From assembly GCA_964057225.1 (NCBI GenBank), contig OZ059899.1, positions 19,972,501 to 20,036,500 on the forward strand: a stretch of DNA of 64,000 bases, read 5' to 3'. Both the position numbers and the translations under genes were made by a program. The notes under the pieces were generated by a model. It searched no databases. It saw only the letters and a program-made list of their open reading frames with translations, and had not been told where the DNA came from. Source of the DNA: Auanema rhodensis. Taxonomy: Eukaryota > Nematoda > Chromadorea > Rhabditida > Rhabditidae. The stretch's first letter is position 1, and the number at the start of each line of letters is the position of its first letter. Of the stretch, positions 37,907-52,287 are shown piece after piece.

Positions 37907-40012
37907 TAACACAGATCGACGCAGCTTAAAAATCCGCATCGAATGCACTATACTACATTGAAAAACGCTTAATACAAAAATTAGTTATGATCGTTTGAAA
38001 AAAGATGCATTAGTGTATGTTGAGTTTCCATGTACACTCAACATTGCTTCCAAAAACATTTTTACAAAAATTTTTCCGAAAAATTTCAAAATAATTTCGC
38101 AAAAAGTAGATGTTTTTAGATTCCTTTTTTTAAGGCAAAAACGATGGACAATGTTATTCAACGAAAAAATTAATTCTGCAGGGTGAAAATCGAGGATATA
38201 AGTGTGAATTTATATCAGTTGATATCTCGGTGCATTTTTAAGCTAGCGCAAATCTGATAACACAGATCGACGCAGCTTAAAAATCCGCATCGAATGCACT
38301 ATACTACATTGAGAAACGCTTGATACAAAAATTAGTTATGATCGTTTGAAAAAAGATGCATTAGTGTATGTTGAGTTTCCATGTACACTCAACATTGCTT
38401 CCAAAAACATTTTTACAAAAATTTTTCCGAAAAATTTCAAAATAATTTCGCAAAAAGTAGATGTTTTTAGATTCCTTTTTTCAAGGCAAAGACGATGGAC
38501 ATTGTTATTCAACGAAAAAATTGATTCTGCAGGGTGAAAATCGAGGATATAAGTGTGAACTTATATCAGTTGATATCTCGGTGCATTTTTAAGCTAGCGC
38601 AAATCTAATAACACAGATCGACGCAGCTTAAAAATCCGCATCGAATGCACTATACAACATTGAGAAACGCTTAACACAAAAATTAGTTATGATCGTTTGA
38701 AAAATGATGCATTAGTGTATGTTGAGTTTCCATGTACACTCAACATTGCTTCCAAAAACATTTTGACAAAAATTTTTCCGAAAAATTTCGAAATAATTTC
38801 GCAAAAAGTAGATGTTTTCAGATTCCTTTTTTCAAGGCAAAGACGATGGACATTGTTATTCAACGAAAAAATTGATTCTGCAGGGTGAAAATCGAGGATA
38901 TAAGTGTGAACTTATATCAGTTGATATCTCGGTGCATTTTTAAGCTAGCGCAAATCTGATAACACAGATCGACGCAGCTTAAAAATCCGCATCGAATGCA
39001 CTATACTACATTGAAAAACGCTTAATACAAAAATTAGTTATGATCGTTTGAAAAAAGATGCATTAGTGTATGTTGAGTTTCCATGTACACTCAACATTGC
39101 TTCCAAAAACATTTTTACAAAAATTTTTCCGAAAAATTTCAAAATAATTTCGCAAAAAGTAGATGTTTTTAGATTCCTTTTTTTAAGGCAAAAACGATGG
39201 ACAATGTTATTCAACGAAAAAATTAATTCTGCAGGGTGAAAATCGAGGATATAAGTGTGAATTTATATCAGTTGATATCTCGGTGCATTTTTAAGCTAGC
39301 GCAAATCTGATAACACAGATCGACGCAGCTTAAAAATCCGCATCGAATGCACTATACTACATTGAGAAACGCTTGATACAAAAATTAGTTATGATCGTTT
39401 GAAAAAAGATGCATTAGTGTATGTTGAGTTTCCATATACACTCAACATTGCTTCCAAAAACATTTTGACAAAAATTTTTCCGAAAAATTTCAAAATAATT
39501 TCGCAAAAAGTAAATGTTTTTAGATTCCTTTCTCCAAGGCAAAGACGATGGACAATGTTATTCAACGAAAAAATTAATTCTGCAGGGTGAAAATCGAGGA
39601 TATAAGTGTGAATTTATATCAGTTGATATCTCGGTGCATTTTTAAGCTAGCGCAAATCTGATAACACAGATCGACGCAGCTTAAAAATCCGCATCGAATG
39701 CACTATACTACATTGAGAAACGCTTGATACAAAAATTAGTTATGATCGTTTGAAAAAAGATGCATTAGTGTATGTTGAGTTTCCATGTACACTCAACATT
39801 GCTTCCAAAAACATTTTTACAAAAATTTTTCCGAAAAATTTCAAAATAATTTCGCAAAAAGTAGATGTTTTTAGATTCCTTTTTTTAAGGCAAAAACGAT
39901 GGACAATGTTATTCAACGAAAAAATTAATTCTGCAGGGTGAAAATCGAGGATATAAGTGTGAATTTATATCAGTTGATATCTCGGTGCATTTTTAAGCTA
40001 GCGCAAATCTGA

Positions 40013-43000
40013 TAACACAGATCGACGCAGCTTAAAAATCCGCATCGAATGCACTATACTACATTGAAAAACGCTTAATACAAAAATTAGTTATGATCGT
40101 TTGAAAAAAGATGCATTAGTGTATGTTGAGTTTCCATGTACACTCAACATTGCTTCCAAAAACATTTTTACAAAAATTTTTCCGAAAAATTTCAAAATAA
40201 TTTCGCAAAAAGTAGATGTTTTTAGATTCCTTTTTTTAAGGCAGAAACGATGGACAATGTTATTCAACGAAAAAATTAATTCTGCAGGGTGAAAATCGAG
40301 GATATAAGTGTGAATTTATATCAGTTGATAACTCGGTGCATTTTTAAGCTAGCGCAAATCTGATAACACAGATCGACGCAGCTTAAAAATCCGCATCGAA
40401 TGCACTATACTACATTGAGAAACGCTTGATACAAAAATTAGTTATGATCGTTTGAAAAAAGATGCATTAGTGTATGTTGAGTTTCCATGTACACTCAACA
40501 TTGCTTCCAAAAACATTTTGACAAAAATTTTTCCAAAAAATTTCAAAATAATTTCGCAAAAAGTAAATGTTTTTAGATTCCTTTCTCCAAGGCAAAGACG
40601 ATGGACAATGTTATTCAACGAAAAAATTAATTCTGCAGGGTGAAAATCGAGGATATAAGTGTGAACTTATATCAGTTGATATCTCGGTGCATTTTTAAGC
40701 TAGCGCAAATCTGATAACACAGATCGACGCAGCTTAAAAATCCGCATCGAATGCACTATACTACATTGAAAAACGCTTAATACAAAAATTAGTTATGATC
40801 GTTTGAAAAAAGATGCATTGGTGTATGTTGAGTTTCCATGTACACTCAACATTGCTTCCAAAAACATTTTTACAAAAATTTTTCCGAAAAATTTCAAAAT
40901 AATTTCGCAAAAAGTAGATGTTTTCAGATTCCTTTTTTTAAGGCAAAAACGATGGACAATGTTATTCAACGAAAAAATTAATTCTGCAGGGTGAAAATCG
41001 AGGATATAAGTGTGAATTTATATCAGTTGATATCTCGGTGCATTTTTAAGCTAGCGCAAATCTGATAACACAGATCGACGCAGCTTAAAAATCCGCATCG
41101 AATGCACTATACTACATTGAAAAACGCTTAATACAAAAATTAGTTATGATCGTTTGAAAATAGATGCATTAGTGTATGTTGAGTTTCCATGTACACTCAA
41201 CATTGCTTCCAAAAACATTTTGACAAAAATTTTTCCGAAAAATTTCAAAATAATTTCGCAAAAAGTAGATGTTTTTAGATTCCTTTTTTCAAGGCAAAGA
41301 CGATGGACAATGTTATTCAACGAAAAAATTAATTCTGCAGGGTGAAAATCGAGGATATAAGTGTGAATTTATATCAGTTGATAACTCGGTGCATTTTTAA
41401 GCTAGCGCAAATCTGATAACACAGATCGACGCAGCTTAAAAATCCGCATCGAATGCACTATACTACATTGAGAAACGCTTGATACAAAAATTAGTTATGA
41501 TCGTTTGAAAAAAGATGCATTAGTGTATGTTGAGTTTCCATGTACACTCAACATTGCTTCCAAAAACATTTTGACAAAAATTTTTCCAAAAAATTTCAAA
41601 ATAATTTCGCAAAAAGTAAATGTTTTTAGATTCCTTTCTCCAAGGCAAAGACGATGGACAATGTTATTCAACGAAAAAATTAATTCTGCAGGGTGAAAAT
41701 CGAGGATATAAGTGTGAACTTATATCAGTTGATATCTCGGTGCATTTTTAAGCTAGCGCAAATCTGATAACACAGATCGACGCAGCTTAAAAATCCGCAT
41801 CGAATGCACTATACTACATTGAAAAACGCTTAATACAAAAATTAGTTATGATCGTTTGAAAAAAGATGCATTAGTGTATGTTGAGTTTCCATGTACACTC
41901 AACATTGCTTCCAAAAACATTTTGACAAAAATTTTTCCGAAAAATTTCAAAATAATTTCGCAAAAAGTAGATGTTTTTAGATTCCTTTTTTCAAGGCAAA
42001 GACGATGGACATTGTTATTCAACGAAAAAATTGATTCTGCAGGGTGAAAATCGAGGATATAAGTGTGAACTTATATCAGTTGATATCTCGGTGCATTTTT
42101 AAGCTAGCGCAAATCTAATAACACAGATCGACGCAGCTTAAAAATCCGCATCGAATGCACTATACAACATTGAGAAACGCTTAACACAAAAATTAGTTAT
42201 GATCGTTTGAAAAATGATGCATTAGTGTATGTTGAGTTTCCATGTACACTCAACATTGGTTCCAAAAACATTTTGATAAAAATTTTTCCGAAAAATTTCG
42301 AAATAATTTCGCAAAAAGTAGATGTTTTCAGATTCCTTTTTTCAAGGCAAAGACGATGGACATTGTTATTCAACGAAAAAATTGATTCTGCAGGGTGAAA
42401 ATCGAGGATATAAGTGTGAACTTATATCAGTTGATATCTCGGTGCATTTTTAAGCTAACGCAAATCTAATAACACAGATCGACGCAGCTTAAAAATCCGC
42501 ATCGAATGCACTATACAACATTGAGAAACGCTTAATACAAAAATTAGTTATAATCGTTTGAAAAATGATGCATTAGTGTATGTTGAGTTTCCATGTACAC
42601 TCAACATTGCTTCCAAAAACATTTTGACAAAAATTTTTCCGAAAAATTTCGAAATAATTTCGCAAAAAGTAGATGTTTTCAGATTCCTTTTTTCAAGGCA
42701 AAGACGATGGACATTGTTATTCAACGAAAAAATTGATTCTGCAGGGTGAAAATCGAGGATATAAGTGTGAACTTATATCAGTTGATATCTCGGTGCATTT
42801 TTAAGCTAGCGCAAATCTGATAACACAGATCGACGCAGCTTAAAAATCCGCATCGAATGCACTATACTACATTGAAAAACGCTTAATACAAAAATTAGTT
42901 ATGATCGTTTGAAAAAAGATGCATTGGTGTATGTTGAGTTTCCATGTACACTCAACATTGCTTCCAAAAACATTTTTACAAAAATTTTTCCGAAAAATTT

Positions 43001-45277
43001 CAAAATAATTTCGCAAAAAGTAGATGTTTTCAGATTCCTTTTTTTAAGGCAAAAACGATGGACAATGTTATTCAACGAAAAAATTAATTCTGCAGGGTGA
43101 AAATCGAGGATATAAGTGTGAATTTATATCAGTTGATATCTCGGTGCATTTTTAAGCTAGCGCAAATCTGATAACACAGATCGACGCAGCTTAAAAATCC
43201 GCATCGAATGCACTATACTACATTGAAAAACGCTTAATACAAAAATTAGTTATGATCGTTTGAAAATAGATGCATTAGTGTATGTTGAGTTTCCATGTAC
43301 ACTCAACATTGCATCCAAAAACATTTTGACAAAAATTTTTCCAAAAAATTTCAAAATAATTTCGCAAAAAGTAAATGTTTTTAGATTCCTTTCTCCAAGG
43401 CAAAGACGATGGACAATGTTATTCAACGAAAAAATTAATTCTGCAGGGTGAAAATCGAGGATATAAGTGTGAACTTATATCAGTTGATATCTCGGTGCAT
43501 TTTTAAGCTAGCGCAAATCTGATAACACAGATCGACGCAGCTTAAAAATCCGCATCGAATGCACTATACTACATTGAAAAACGCTTAATACAAAAATTAG
43601 TTATGATCGTTTGAAAATAGATGCATTAGTGTATGTTGAGTTTCCATGTACACTCAACATTGCTTCCAAAAACATTTTTACAAAAATTTTTCCGAAAAAT
43701 TTCAAAATAATTTCGCAAAAAGTAGATGTTTTCAGATTCCTTTTTTTAAGGCAAAAACGATGGACAATGTTATTCAACGAAAAAATTAATTCTGCAGGGT
43801 GAAAATCGAGGATATAAGTGTGAATTTATATCAGTTGATATCTCGGTGCATTTTTAAGCTAGCGCAAATCTGATAACACAGATCGACGCAGCTTAAAAAT
43901 CCGCATCGAATGCACTATACTACATTGAAAAACGCTTAATACAAAAATTAGTTATGATCGTTTGAAAATAGATGCATTAGTGTATGTTGAGTTTCCATGT
44001 ACACTCAACATTGCTTCCAAAAACATTTTGACAAAAATTTTTCCAAAAAATTTCAAAATAATTTCGCAAAAAGTAAATGTTTTTAGATTCCTTTCTCCAA
44101 GGCAAAGACGATGGACAATGTTATTCAACGAAAAAATTAATTCTGCAGGGTGAAAATCGAGGATATAAGTGTGAACTTATATCAGTTGATATCTCGGTGC
44201 ATTTTTAAGCTAGCGCAAATCTGATAACACAGATCGACGCAGCTTAAAAATCCGCATCGAATGCACTATACTACATTGAAAAACGCTTAATACAAAAATT
44301 AGTTATGATCGTTTGAAAAAAGATGCATTAGTGTATGTTGAGTTTCCATGTACACTCAACATTGCTTCCAAAAACATTTTGACAAAAATTTTTCCGAAAA
44401 ATTTCAAAATAATTTCGCAAAAAGTAGATGTTTTTAGATTCCTTTTTTCAAGGCAAAGACGATGGACATTGTTATTCAACGAAAAAATTGATTCTGCAGG
44501 GTGAAAATCGAGGATATAAGTGTGAACTTATATCAGTTGATATCTCGGTGCATTTTTAAGCTAGCGCAAATCTAATAACACAGATCGACGCAGCTTAAAA
44601 ATCCGCATCGAATGCACTATACAACATTGAGAAACGCTTAACACAAAAATTAGTTATGATCGTTTGAAAAATGATGCATTAGTGTATGTTGAGTTTCCAT
44701 GTACACTCAACATTGCTTCCAAAAACATTTTGACAAAAATTTTTCCGAAAAATTTCGAAATAATTTCGCAAAAAGTAGATGTTTTCAGATTCCTTTTTTC
44801 AAGGCAAAGACGATGGACATTGTTATTCAACGAAAAAATTGATTCTGCAGGGTGAAAATCGAGGATATAAGTGTGAACTTATATCAGTTGATATCTCGGT
44901 GCATTTTTAAGCTAACGCAAATCTAATAACACAGATCGACGCAGCTTAAAAATCCGCATCGAATGCACTATACAACATTGAGAAACGCTTAATACAAAAA
45001 TTAGTTATAATCGTTTGAAAAATGATGCATTAGTGTATGTTGAGTTTCCATGTACACTCAACATTGCTTCCAAAAACATTTTGACAAAAATTTTTCCGAA
45101 AAATTTCGAAATAATTTCGCAAAAAGTAGATGTTTTCAGATTCCTTTTTTCAAGGCAAAGACGATGGACATTGTTATTCAACGAAAAAATTGATTCTGCA
45201 GGGTGAAAATCGAGGATATAAGTGTGAACTTATATCAGTTGATATCTCGGTGCATTTTTAAGCTAGCGCAAATCTGA
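40013..45277 (+). repeat. Block of units 115-129
   Basis: Order: 115 A, 116 B, 117 A with G106 and C211, 118 hybrid with T96, 119 B, 120 C, 121 D (G141, T160), 122 D-prime, 123 A with G106 and C211, 124 B with T96, 125 A with T96, 126 B with T96, 127 C, 128 D, 129 D-prime. Units 119-122 repeat 99-102, twenty units away. Units 115 and 118 share the rare tail GATAACTCGG in place of GATATCTCGG, which removes the EcoRV site, showing that the tail of 118 was copied from a unit like 115. Confidence 0.8.
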
Positions 45278-47729
45278 TAACACAGATCGACGCAGCTTAA
45301 AAATCCGCATCGAATGCACTATACTACATTGAGAAACGCTTGATACAAAAATTAGTTATGATCGTTTGAAAAAAGATGCATTAGTGTATGTTGAGTTTCC
45401 ATGTACACTCAACATTGCTTCCAAAAACATTTTGACAAAAATTTTTCCAAAAAATTTCAAAATAATTTCGCAAAAAGTAAATGTTTTTAGATTCCTTTCT
45501 CCAAGGCAAAGACGATGGACAAAGTTATTCAACGAAAAAATTAATTCTGCAGGGTGAAAATCGAGGATATAAGTGTGAACTTATATCAGTTGATATCTCG
45601 GTGCATTTTTAAGCTAGCGCAAATCTGATAACACAGATCGACGCAGCTTAAAAATCCGCATCGAATGCACTATACAACATTGAGAAACGCTTAACACAAA
45701 AATTAGTTATGATCGTTTGAAAAATGATGCATTAGTGTATGTTGAGTTTCCATGTACACTCAACATTGCTTCCAAAAACATTTTTACAAAAATTTTTCCG
45801 AAAAATTTCGAAATAATTTCGCAAAAAGTAGATGTTTTTAGATTCCTTTTTTCAAGGCAAAGACGATGGACATTGTTATTCAACGAAAAAATTGATTCTG
45901 CAGGGTGAAAATCGAGGATATAAGTGTGAACTTATATCAGTTGATATCTCGGTGCATTTTTAAGCTAGCGCAAATCTGATAACACAGATCGACGCAGCTT
46001 AAAAATCCGCATCGAATGCACTATACATCATTGAGAAACGCTTAACACAAAAATTAGTTATGATTGTTTGAAAAATGATGCATTAGTGTATGTTGAGTTT
46101 CCATGTACACTCAACATTGCTTCCAAAAACATTTTTACAAAAATTTTTCCGGAAAATTTCGAAATAATTTCGCAAAAAGTAGATGTTTTCAGATTCCTTT
46201 TTTCAAGGCAAAAACGATGGACAATGTTATTCAACGAAAAAATTAATTCTGCAGGGTGAAAATCGAGGATATAAGTGTGAATTTATATCAGTTGATATCT
46301 CGGTGCATTTTTAAGCTAGCGCAAATCTGATAACACAGATCGACGCAGCTTAAAAATCCGCATCGAATGCACTATACTACATTGAAAAACGCTTAATACA
46401 AAAATTAGTTATGATCGTTTGAAAAAAGATGCATTAGTGTATGTTGAGTTTCCATGTACACTCAACATTGCTTCCAAAAACATTTTGACAAAAATTTTTC
46501 CAAAAAATTTCAAAATAATTTCGCAAAAAGTAGATGTTTTTAGATTCCTTTTTTCAAGGCAAAGACGATGGACATTGTTATTCAACGAAAAAATTGATTC
46601 TGCAGGGTGAAAATCGAGGATATAAGTGTGAACTTATATCAGTTGATATCTCGGTGCATTTTTAAGCTAGCGCAAATCTAATAACACGGCTCGACGCAGC
46701 TTAAAAATCCGCATCGAATGCACTATACAACATTGAGAAACGCTTAACACAAAAATTAGTTATGATCGTTTGAAAAATGATGCATTAGTGTATGTTGAGT
46801 TTCCATGTACACTCAACATTGCTTCCAAAAACATTTTGACAAAAATTTTTCCGTTTCGAAATAATTTCGCAAAAAGTAGATGTTTTCAGATTCCTTTTTT
46901 CAAGGCGAAGACGATGGACATTGTTATTCAACGAAAAAATTGATTCTGCAGGGTGAAAATCGAGGATATAAGTGTGAACTTATATCAGTTGATATCTCGG
47001 TGCATTTTTAAGCTAACGCAAATCTAATAACACAGATCGACGCAGCTTAAAAATCCGCATCGAATGCACTATACAACATTGAGAAACGCTTAATACAAAA
47101 ATTAGTTATAATCGTTTGAATAATGATGCATTAGTGTATGTTGAGTTTCCATGTACACTCAACATTGCTTCCAAAAACATTTTGACAAAAATTTTTCCGA
47201 AAAATTTCGAAATAATTTCGCAAAAAGTAGATGTTTTCAGATTCCTTTTTTCAAGGCAAAGACGATGGACATTGTTATTCAACGAAAAAATTGATTCTGC
47301 AGGGTGAAAATCGAGGATATAAGTGTGAACTTATATCAGTTGATATCTCGGTGCATTTTTAAGCTAACGCAAATCTAATAACACAGATCGACGCAGCTTA
47401 AAAATCCGCATCGAATGCACTATACAACATTGAGAAACGCTTAATACAAAAATTAGTTATAATCGTTTGAAAAATGATGCATTAGTGTATGTTGAGTTTC
47501 CATGTACACTCAACATTGCTTCCAAAAACATTTTGACAAAAATTTTTCCGAAAAATTTCGAAATAATTTCGCAAAAAGTAGATGTTTTCAGATTCCTTTT
47601 TTCAAGGCAAAGACGATGGACATTGTTATTCAACGAAAAAATTGATTCTGCAGGGTGAAAATCGAGGATATAAGTGTGAACTTATATCAGTTGATATCTC
47701 GGTGCATTTTTAAGCTAGCGCAAATCTGA
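45278..47729 (+). repeat. Seven-unit higher-order repeat, copy 1 (units 130-136)
   Basis: Order: 130 B (AAG at 245-247), 131 D-like with T157, 132 D-left/A-right with G174, 133 C, 134 D with a 5-base deletion, 135 D-prime with T93 (GAATAATG), 136 D-prime. Copy 2 begins at 47730, an offset of 2,452 bases. Private markers shared by both copies are TATACATCATT and GATTGTTT in unit 132, CACGGCTCG and GGCGAAGACG in unit 134, and T93 in unit 135. Confidence 0.85.
46682..47027 (+). repeat. Unit 134, 346-bp length variant
   Basis: A type D unit that lacks five A after 46853 (CCGTTTCGAA instead of CCGAAAAATTTCGAA). It also carries G7 with C9 (CACGGCTCG) and GGCGAAG. The identical deletion recurs in unit 141, so it arose once and was duplicated. 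Confidence 0.9.
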
Positions 47730-49830
47730 TAACACAGATCGACGCAGCTTAAAAATCCGCATCGAATGCACTATACTACATTGAGAAACGCTTGATACAA
47801 AAATTAGTTATGATCGTTTGAAAAAAGATGCATTAGTGTATGTTGAGTTTCCATGTACACTCAACATTGCTTCCAAAAACATTTTGACAAAAATTTTTCC
47901 AAAAAATTTCAAAATAATTTCGCAAAAAGTAAATGTTTTTAGATTCCTTTCTCCAAGGCAAAGACGATGGACAAAGTTATTCAACGAAAAAATTAATTCT
48001 GCAGGGTGAAAATCGAGGATATAAGTGTGAACTTATATCAGTTGATATCTCGGTGCATTTTTAAGCTAGCGCAAATCTGATAACACAGATCGACGCAGCT
48101 TAAAAATCCGCATCGAATGCACTATACAACATTGAGAAACGCTTAACACAAAAATTAGTTATGATCGTTTGAAAAATGATGCATTAGTGTATGTTGAGTT
48201 TCCATGTACACTCAACATTGCTTCCAAAAACATTTTTACAAAAATTTTTCCGAAAAATTTCGAAATAATTTCGCAAAAAGTAGATGTTTTTAGATTCCTT
48301 TTTTCAAGGCAAAGACGATGGACATTGTTATTCAACGAAAAAATTGATTCTGCAGGGTGAAAATCGAGGATATAAGTGTGAACTTATATCAGTTGATATC
48401 TCGGTGCATTTTTAAGCTAGCGCAAATCTGATAACACAGATCGACGCAGCTTAAAAATCCGCATCGAATGCACTATACATCATTGAGAAACGCTTAACAC
48501 AAAAATTAGTTATGATTGTTTGAAAAATGATGCATTAGTGTATGTTGAGTTTCCATGTACACTCAACATTGCTTCCAAAAACATTTTTACAAAAATTTTT
48601 CCGGAAAATTTCGAAATAATTTCGCAAAAAGTAGATGTTTTCAGATTCCTTTTTTCAAGGCAAAAACGATGGACAATGTTATTCAACGAAAAAATTAATT
48701 CTGCAGGGTGAAAATCGAGGATATAAGTGTGAATTTATATCAGTTGATATCTCGGTGCATTTTTAAGCTAGCGCAAATCTGATAACACAGATCGACGCAG
48801 CTTAAAAATCCGCATCGAATGCACTATACTACATTGAAAAACGCTTAATACAAAAATTAGTTATGATCGTTTGAAAAAAGATGCATTAGTGTATGTTGAG
48901 TTTCCATGTACACTCAACATTGCTTCCAAAAACATTTTGACAAAAATTTTTCCAAAAAATTTCAAAATAATTTCGCAAAAAGTAGATGTTTTTAGATTCC
49001 TTTTTTCAAGGCAAAGACGATGGACATTGTTATTCAACGAAAAAATTGATTCTGCAGGGTGAAAATCGAGGATATAAGTGTGAACTTATATCAGTTGATA
49101 TCTCGGTGCATTTTTAAGCTAGCGCAAATCTAATAACACGGCTCGACGCAGCTTAAAAATCCGCATCGAATGCACTATACAACATTGAGAAACGCTTAAC
49201 ACAAAAATTAGTTATGATCGTTTGAAAAATGATGCATTAGTGTATGTTGAGTTTCCATGTACACTCAACATTGCTTCCAAAAACATTTTGACAAAAATTT
49301 TTCCGTTTCGAAATAATTTCGCAAAAAGTAGATGTTTTCAGATTCCTTTTTTCAAGGCGAAGACGATGGACATTGTTATTCAACGAAAAAATTGATTCTG
49401 CAGGGTGAAAATCGAGGATATAAGTGTGAACTTATATCAGTTGATATCTCGGTGCATTTTTAAGCTAACGCAAATCTAATAACACAGATCGACGCAGCTT
49501 AAAAATCCGCATCGAATGCACTATACAACATTGAGAAACGCTTAATACAAAAATTAGTTATAATCGTTTGAATAATGATGCATTAGTGTATGTTGAGTTT
49601 CCATGTACACTCAACATTGCTTCCAAAAACATTTTGACAAAAATTTTTCCGAAAAATTTCGAAATAATTTCGCAAAAAGTAGATGTTTTCAGATTCCTTT
49701 TTTCAAGGCAAAGACGATGGACATTGTTATTCAACGAAAAAATTGATTCTGCAGGGTGAAAATCGAGGATATAAGTGTGAACTTATATCAGTTGATATCT
49801 CGGTGCATTTTTAAGCTAGCGCAAATCTGA
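47730..49830 (+). repeat. Seven-unit higher-order repeat, copy 2 (units 137-142)
   Basis: Matches units 130-135 with no difference noticed by eye. The seventh unit of copy 1 (unit 136, D-prime) has no counterpart: unit 142 is followed directly by another B unit (143, starting 49831). Either one unit was lost here or one was gained in copy 1. Confidence 0.85.
49134..49479 (+). repeat. Unit 141, 346-bp length variant
   Basis: Carries the same five-base deletion as unit 134, after 49305, exactly 2,452 bases downstream, with the same G7, C9 and GGCGAAG markers. Confidence 0.9.
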
Positions 49831-52287
49831 TAACACAGATCGACGCAGCTTAAAAATCCGCATCGAATGCACTATACTACATTGAGAAACGCTTGATACA
49901 AAAATTAGTTATGATCGTTTGAAAAAAGATGCATTAGTGTATGTTGAGTTTCCATGTACACTCAACATTGCTTCCAAAAACATTTTGACAAAAATTTTTC
50001 CAAAAAATTTCAAAATAATTTCGCAAAAAGTAAATGTTTTTAGATTCCTTTCTCCAAGGCAAAGACGATGGACAAAGTTATTCAACGAAAAAATTAATTC
50101 TGCAGGGTGAAAATCGAGGATATAAGTGTGAACTTATATCAGTTGATATCTCGGTGCATTTTTAAGCTAGCGCAAATCTGATAACACAGATCGACGCAGC
50201 TTAAAAATCCGCATCGAATGCACTATACAACATTGAGAAACGCTTAACACAAAAATTAGTTATGATTGTTTGAAAAATGATGCATTAGTGTATGTTGAGT
50301 TTCCATGTACACTCAACATTGCTTCCAAAAACATTTTTACAAAAATTTTTCCGGAAAATTTCGAAATAATTTCGCAAAAAGTAGATGTTTTCAGATTCCT
50401 TTTTTCAAGGCAAAGACGATGGACATTGTTATTCAACGAAAAAATTGATTCTGCAGGGTGAAAATCGAGGATATAAGTGTGAACTTATATCAGTTGATAT
50501 CTCGGTGCATTTTTAAGCTAGCGCAAATCTAATAACACAGATCGACGCAGCTTAAAAATCCGCATCGAATGCACTATACAACATTGAGAAACGCTTAACA
50601 CAAAAATTAGTTATGATCGTTTGAAAAATGATGCATTAGTGTATGTTGAGTTTCCATGTACACTCAACATTGCTTCCAAAAACATTTTGACAAAAATTTT
50701 TCCGAAAAATTTCGAAATAATTTCGCAAAAAGTAGATGTTTTCAGATTCCTTTTTTCAAGGCAAAGACGATGGACATTGTTATTCAACGAAAAAATTGAT
50801 TCTGCAGGGTGAAAATCGAGGATATAAGTGTGAACTTATATCAGTTGATATCTCGGTGCATTTTTAAGCTAACGCAAATCTAATAACACAGATCGACGCA
50901 GCTTAAAAATCCGCATCGAATGCACTATACAACATTGAGAAACGCTTAATACAAAAATTAGTTATAATCGTTTGAAAAATGATGCATTAGTGTATGTTGA
51001 GTTTCCATGTACACTCAACATTGCTTTCAAAAACATTTTGACAAAAATTTTTCCGAAAAATTTCGAAATAATTTCGCAAAAAGTAGATGTTTTCAGATTC
51101 CTTTTTTCAAGGCAAAGACGATGGACATTGTTATTCAACGAAAAAATTGATTCTGCAGGGTGAAAATCGAGGATATAAGTGTGAACTTATATCAGTTGAT
51201 ATCTCGGTGCATTTTTAAGCTAGCGCAAATCTGATAACACAGATCGACGCAGCTTAAAAATCCGCATCGAATGCACTATACTACATTGAGAAACGCTTGA
51301 TACAAAAATTAGTTATGATCGTTTGAAAAAAGATGCATTAGTGTATGTTGAGTTTCCATGTACACTCAACATTGCTTCCAAAAACATTTTGACAAAAATT
51401 TTTCCAAAAAATTTCAAAATAATTTCGCAAAAAGTAAATGTTTTTAGATTCCTTTCTCCAAGGCAAAGACGATGGACAAAGTTATTCAACGAAAAAATTA
51501 ATTCTGCAGGGTGAAAATCGAGGATATAAGTGTGAACTTATATCAGTTGATATCTCGGTGCATTTTTAAGCTAGCGCAAATCTGATAACACAGATCGACG
51601 CAGCTTAAAAATCCGCATCGAATGCACTATACAACATTGAGAAACGCTTAACACAAAAATTAGTTATGATCGTTTGAAAAATGATGCATTAGTGTATGTT
51701 GAGTTTCCATGTACACTCAACATTGCTTCCAAAAACATTTTTACAAAAATTTTTCCGAAAAATTTCGAAATAATTTCGCAAAAAGTAGATGTTTTTAGAT
51801 TCCTTTTTTCAAGGCAAAGACGATGGACATTGTTATTCAACGAAAAAATTGATTCTGCAGGGTGAAAATCGAGGATATAAGTGTGAACTTATATCAGTTG
51901 ATATCTCGGTGCATTTTTAAGCTAGCGCAAATCTGATAACACAGCTCGACGCAGCTTAAAAATCCGCATCGAATGCACTATACTACATTGAAAAACGCTT
52001 AATACAAAAATTAGTTATGATCGTTTGAAAAAAGATGCATTAGTGTATGTTGAGTTTCCATGTACACTCAACATTGCTTCCAAAAACATTTTTACAAAAA
52101 TTTTTCCGAAAAATTTCGAAATAATTTCACAAAAAGTAGATGTTTTTAGATTTCTTTTTTCAAGGCGAAGACGATGGACAATGTTATTCAACGAAAAAAT
52201 TAATTCTGCAGGGTGAAAATCGAGGATATAAGTGTGAATTTATATCAGTTGATATCTCGGTGCATTTTTAAGCTAGCGCAAATCTGA
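49831..52287 (+). repeat. Units 143-149
   Basis: Order: 143 B (AAG), 144 D (G174, GATTGTTT), 145 D, 146 D-prime with a private T (GCTTTCAAAA), 147 B (AAG), 148 D with T157, 149 mosaic. Unit 149 joins an A97 head to T157, G182, TTCACAAA and GGCGAAGACG and ends like type A. B (AAG) followed by D with T157 is the recurring pair that starts each module in this third of the window. Confidence 0.75.

Larger units (their letters stand above)
34748..40012 (+). repeat. Block of units 100-114
   Basis: Order: 100 C, 101 D (G141, T160), 102 D-prime, 103 A97 D, 104 A with G106 and a loop change, 105 B with T96, 106 B, 107 C with T157, 108 D, 109 A, 110 C with T157, 111 D, 112 A, 113 B (A126), 114 A. Units 107-109 and 110-112 read as a C-D-A triplet present twice at an offset of 1,053 bases; the heads of units 107 and 110 differ (A56/A65 against G56/G65). 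Unit 105 has a private T in CAATGTTTTTC. Confidence 0.75.
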
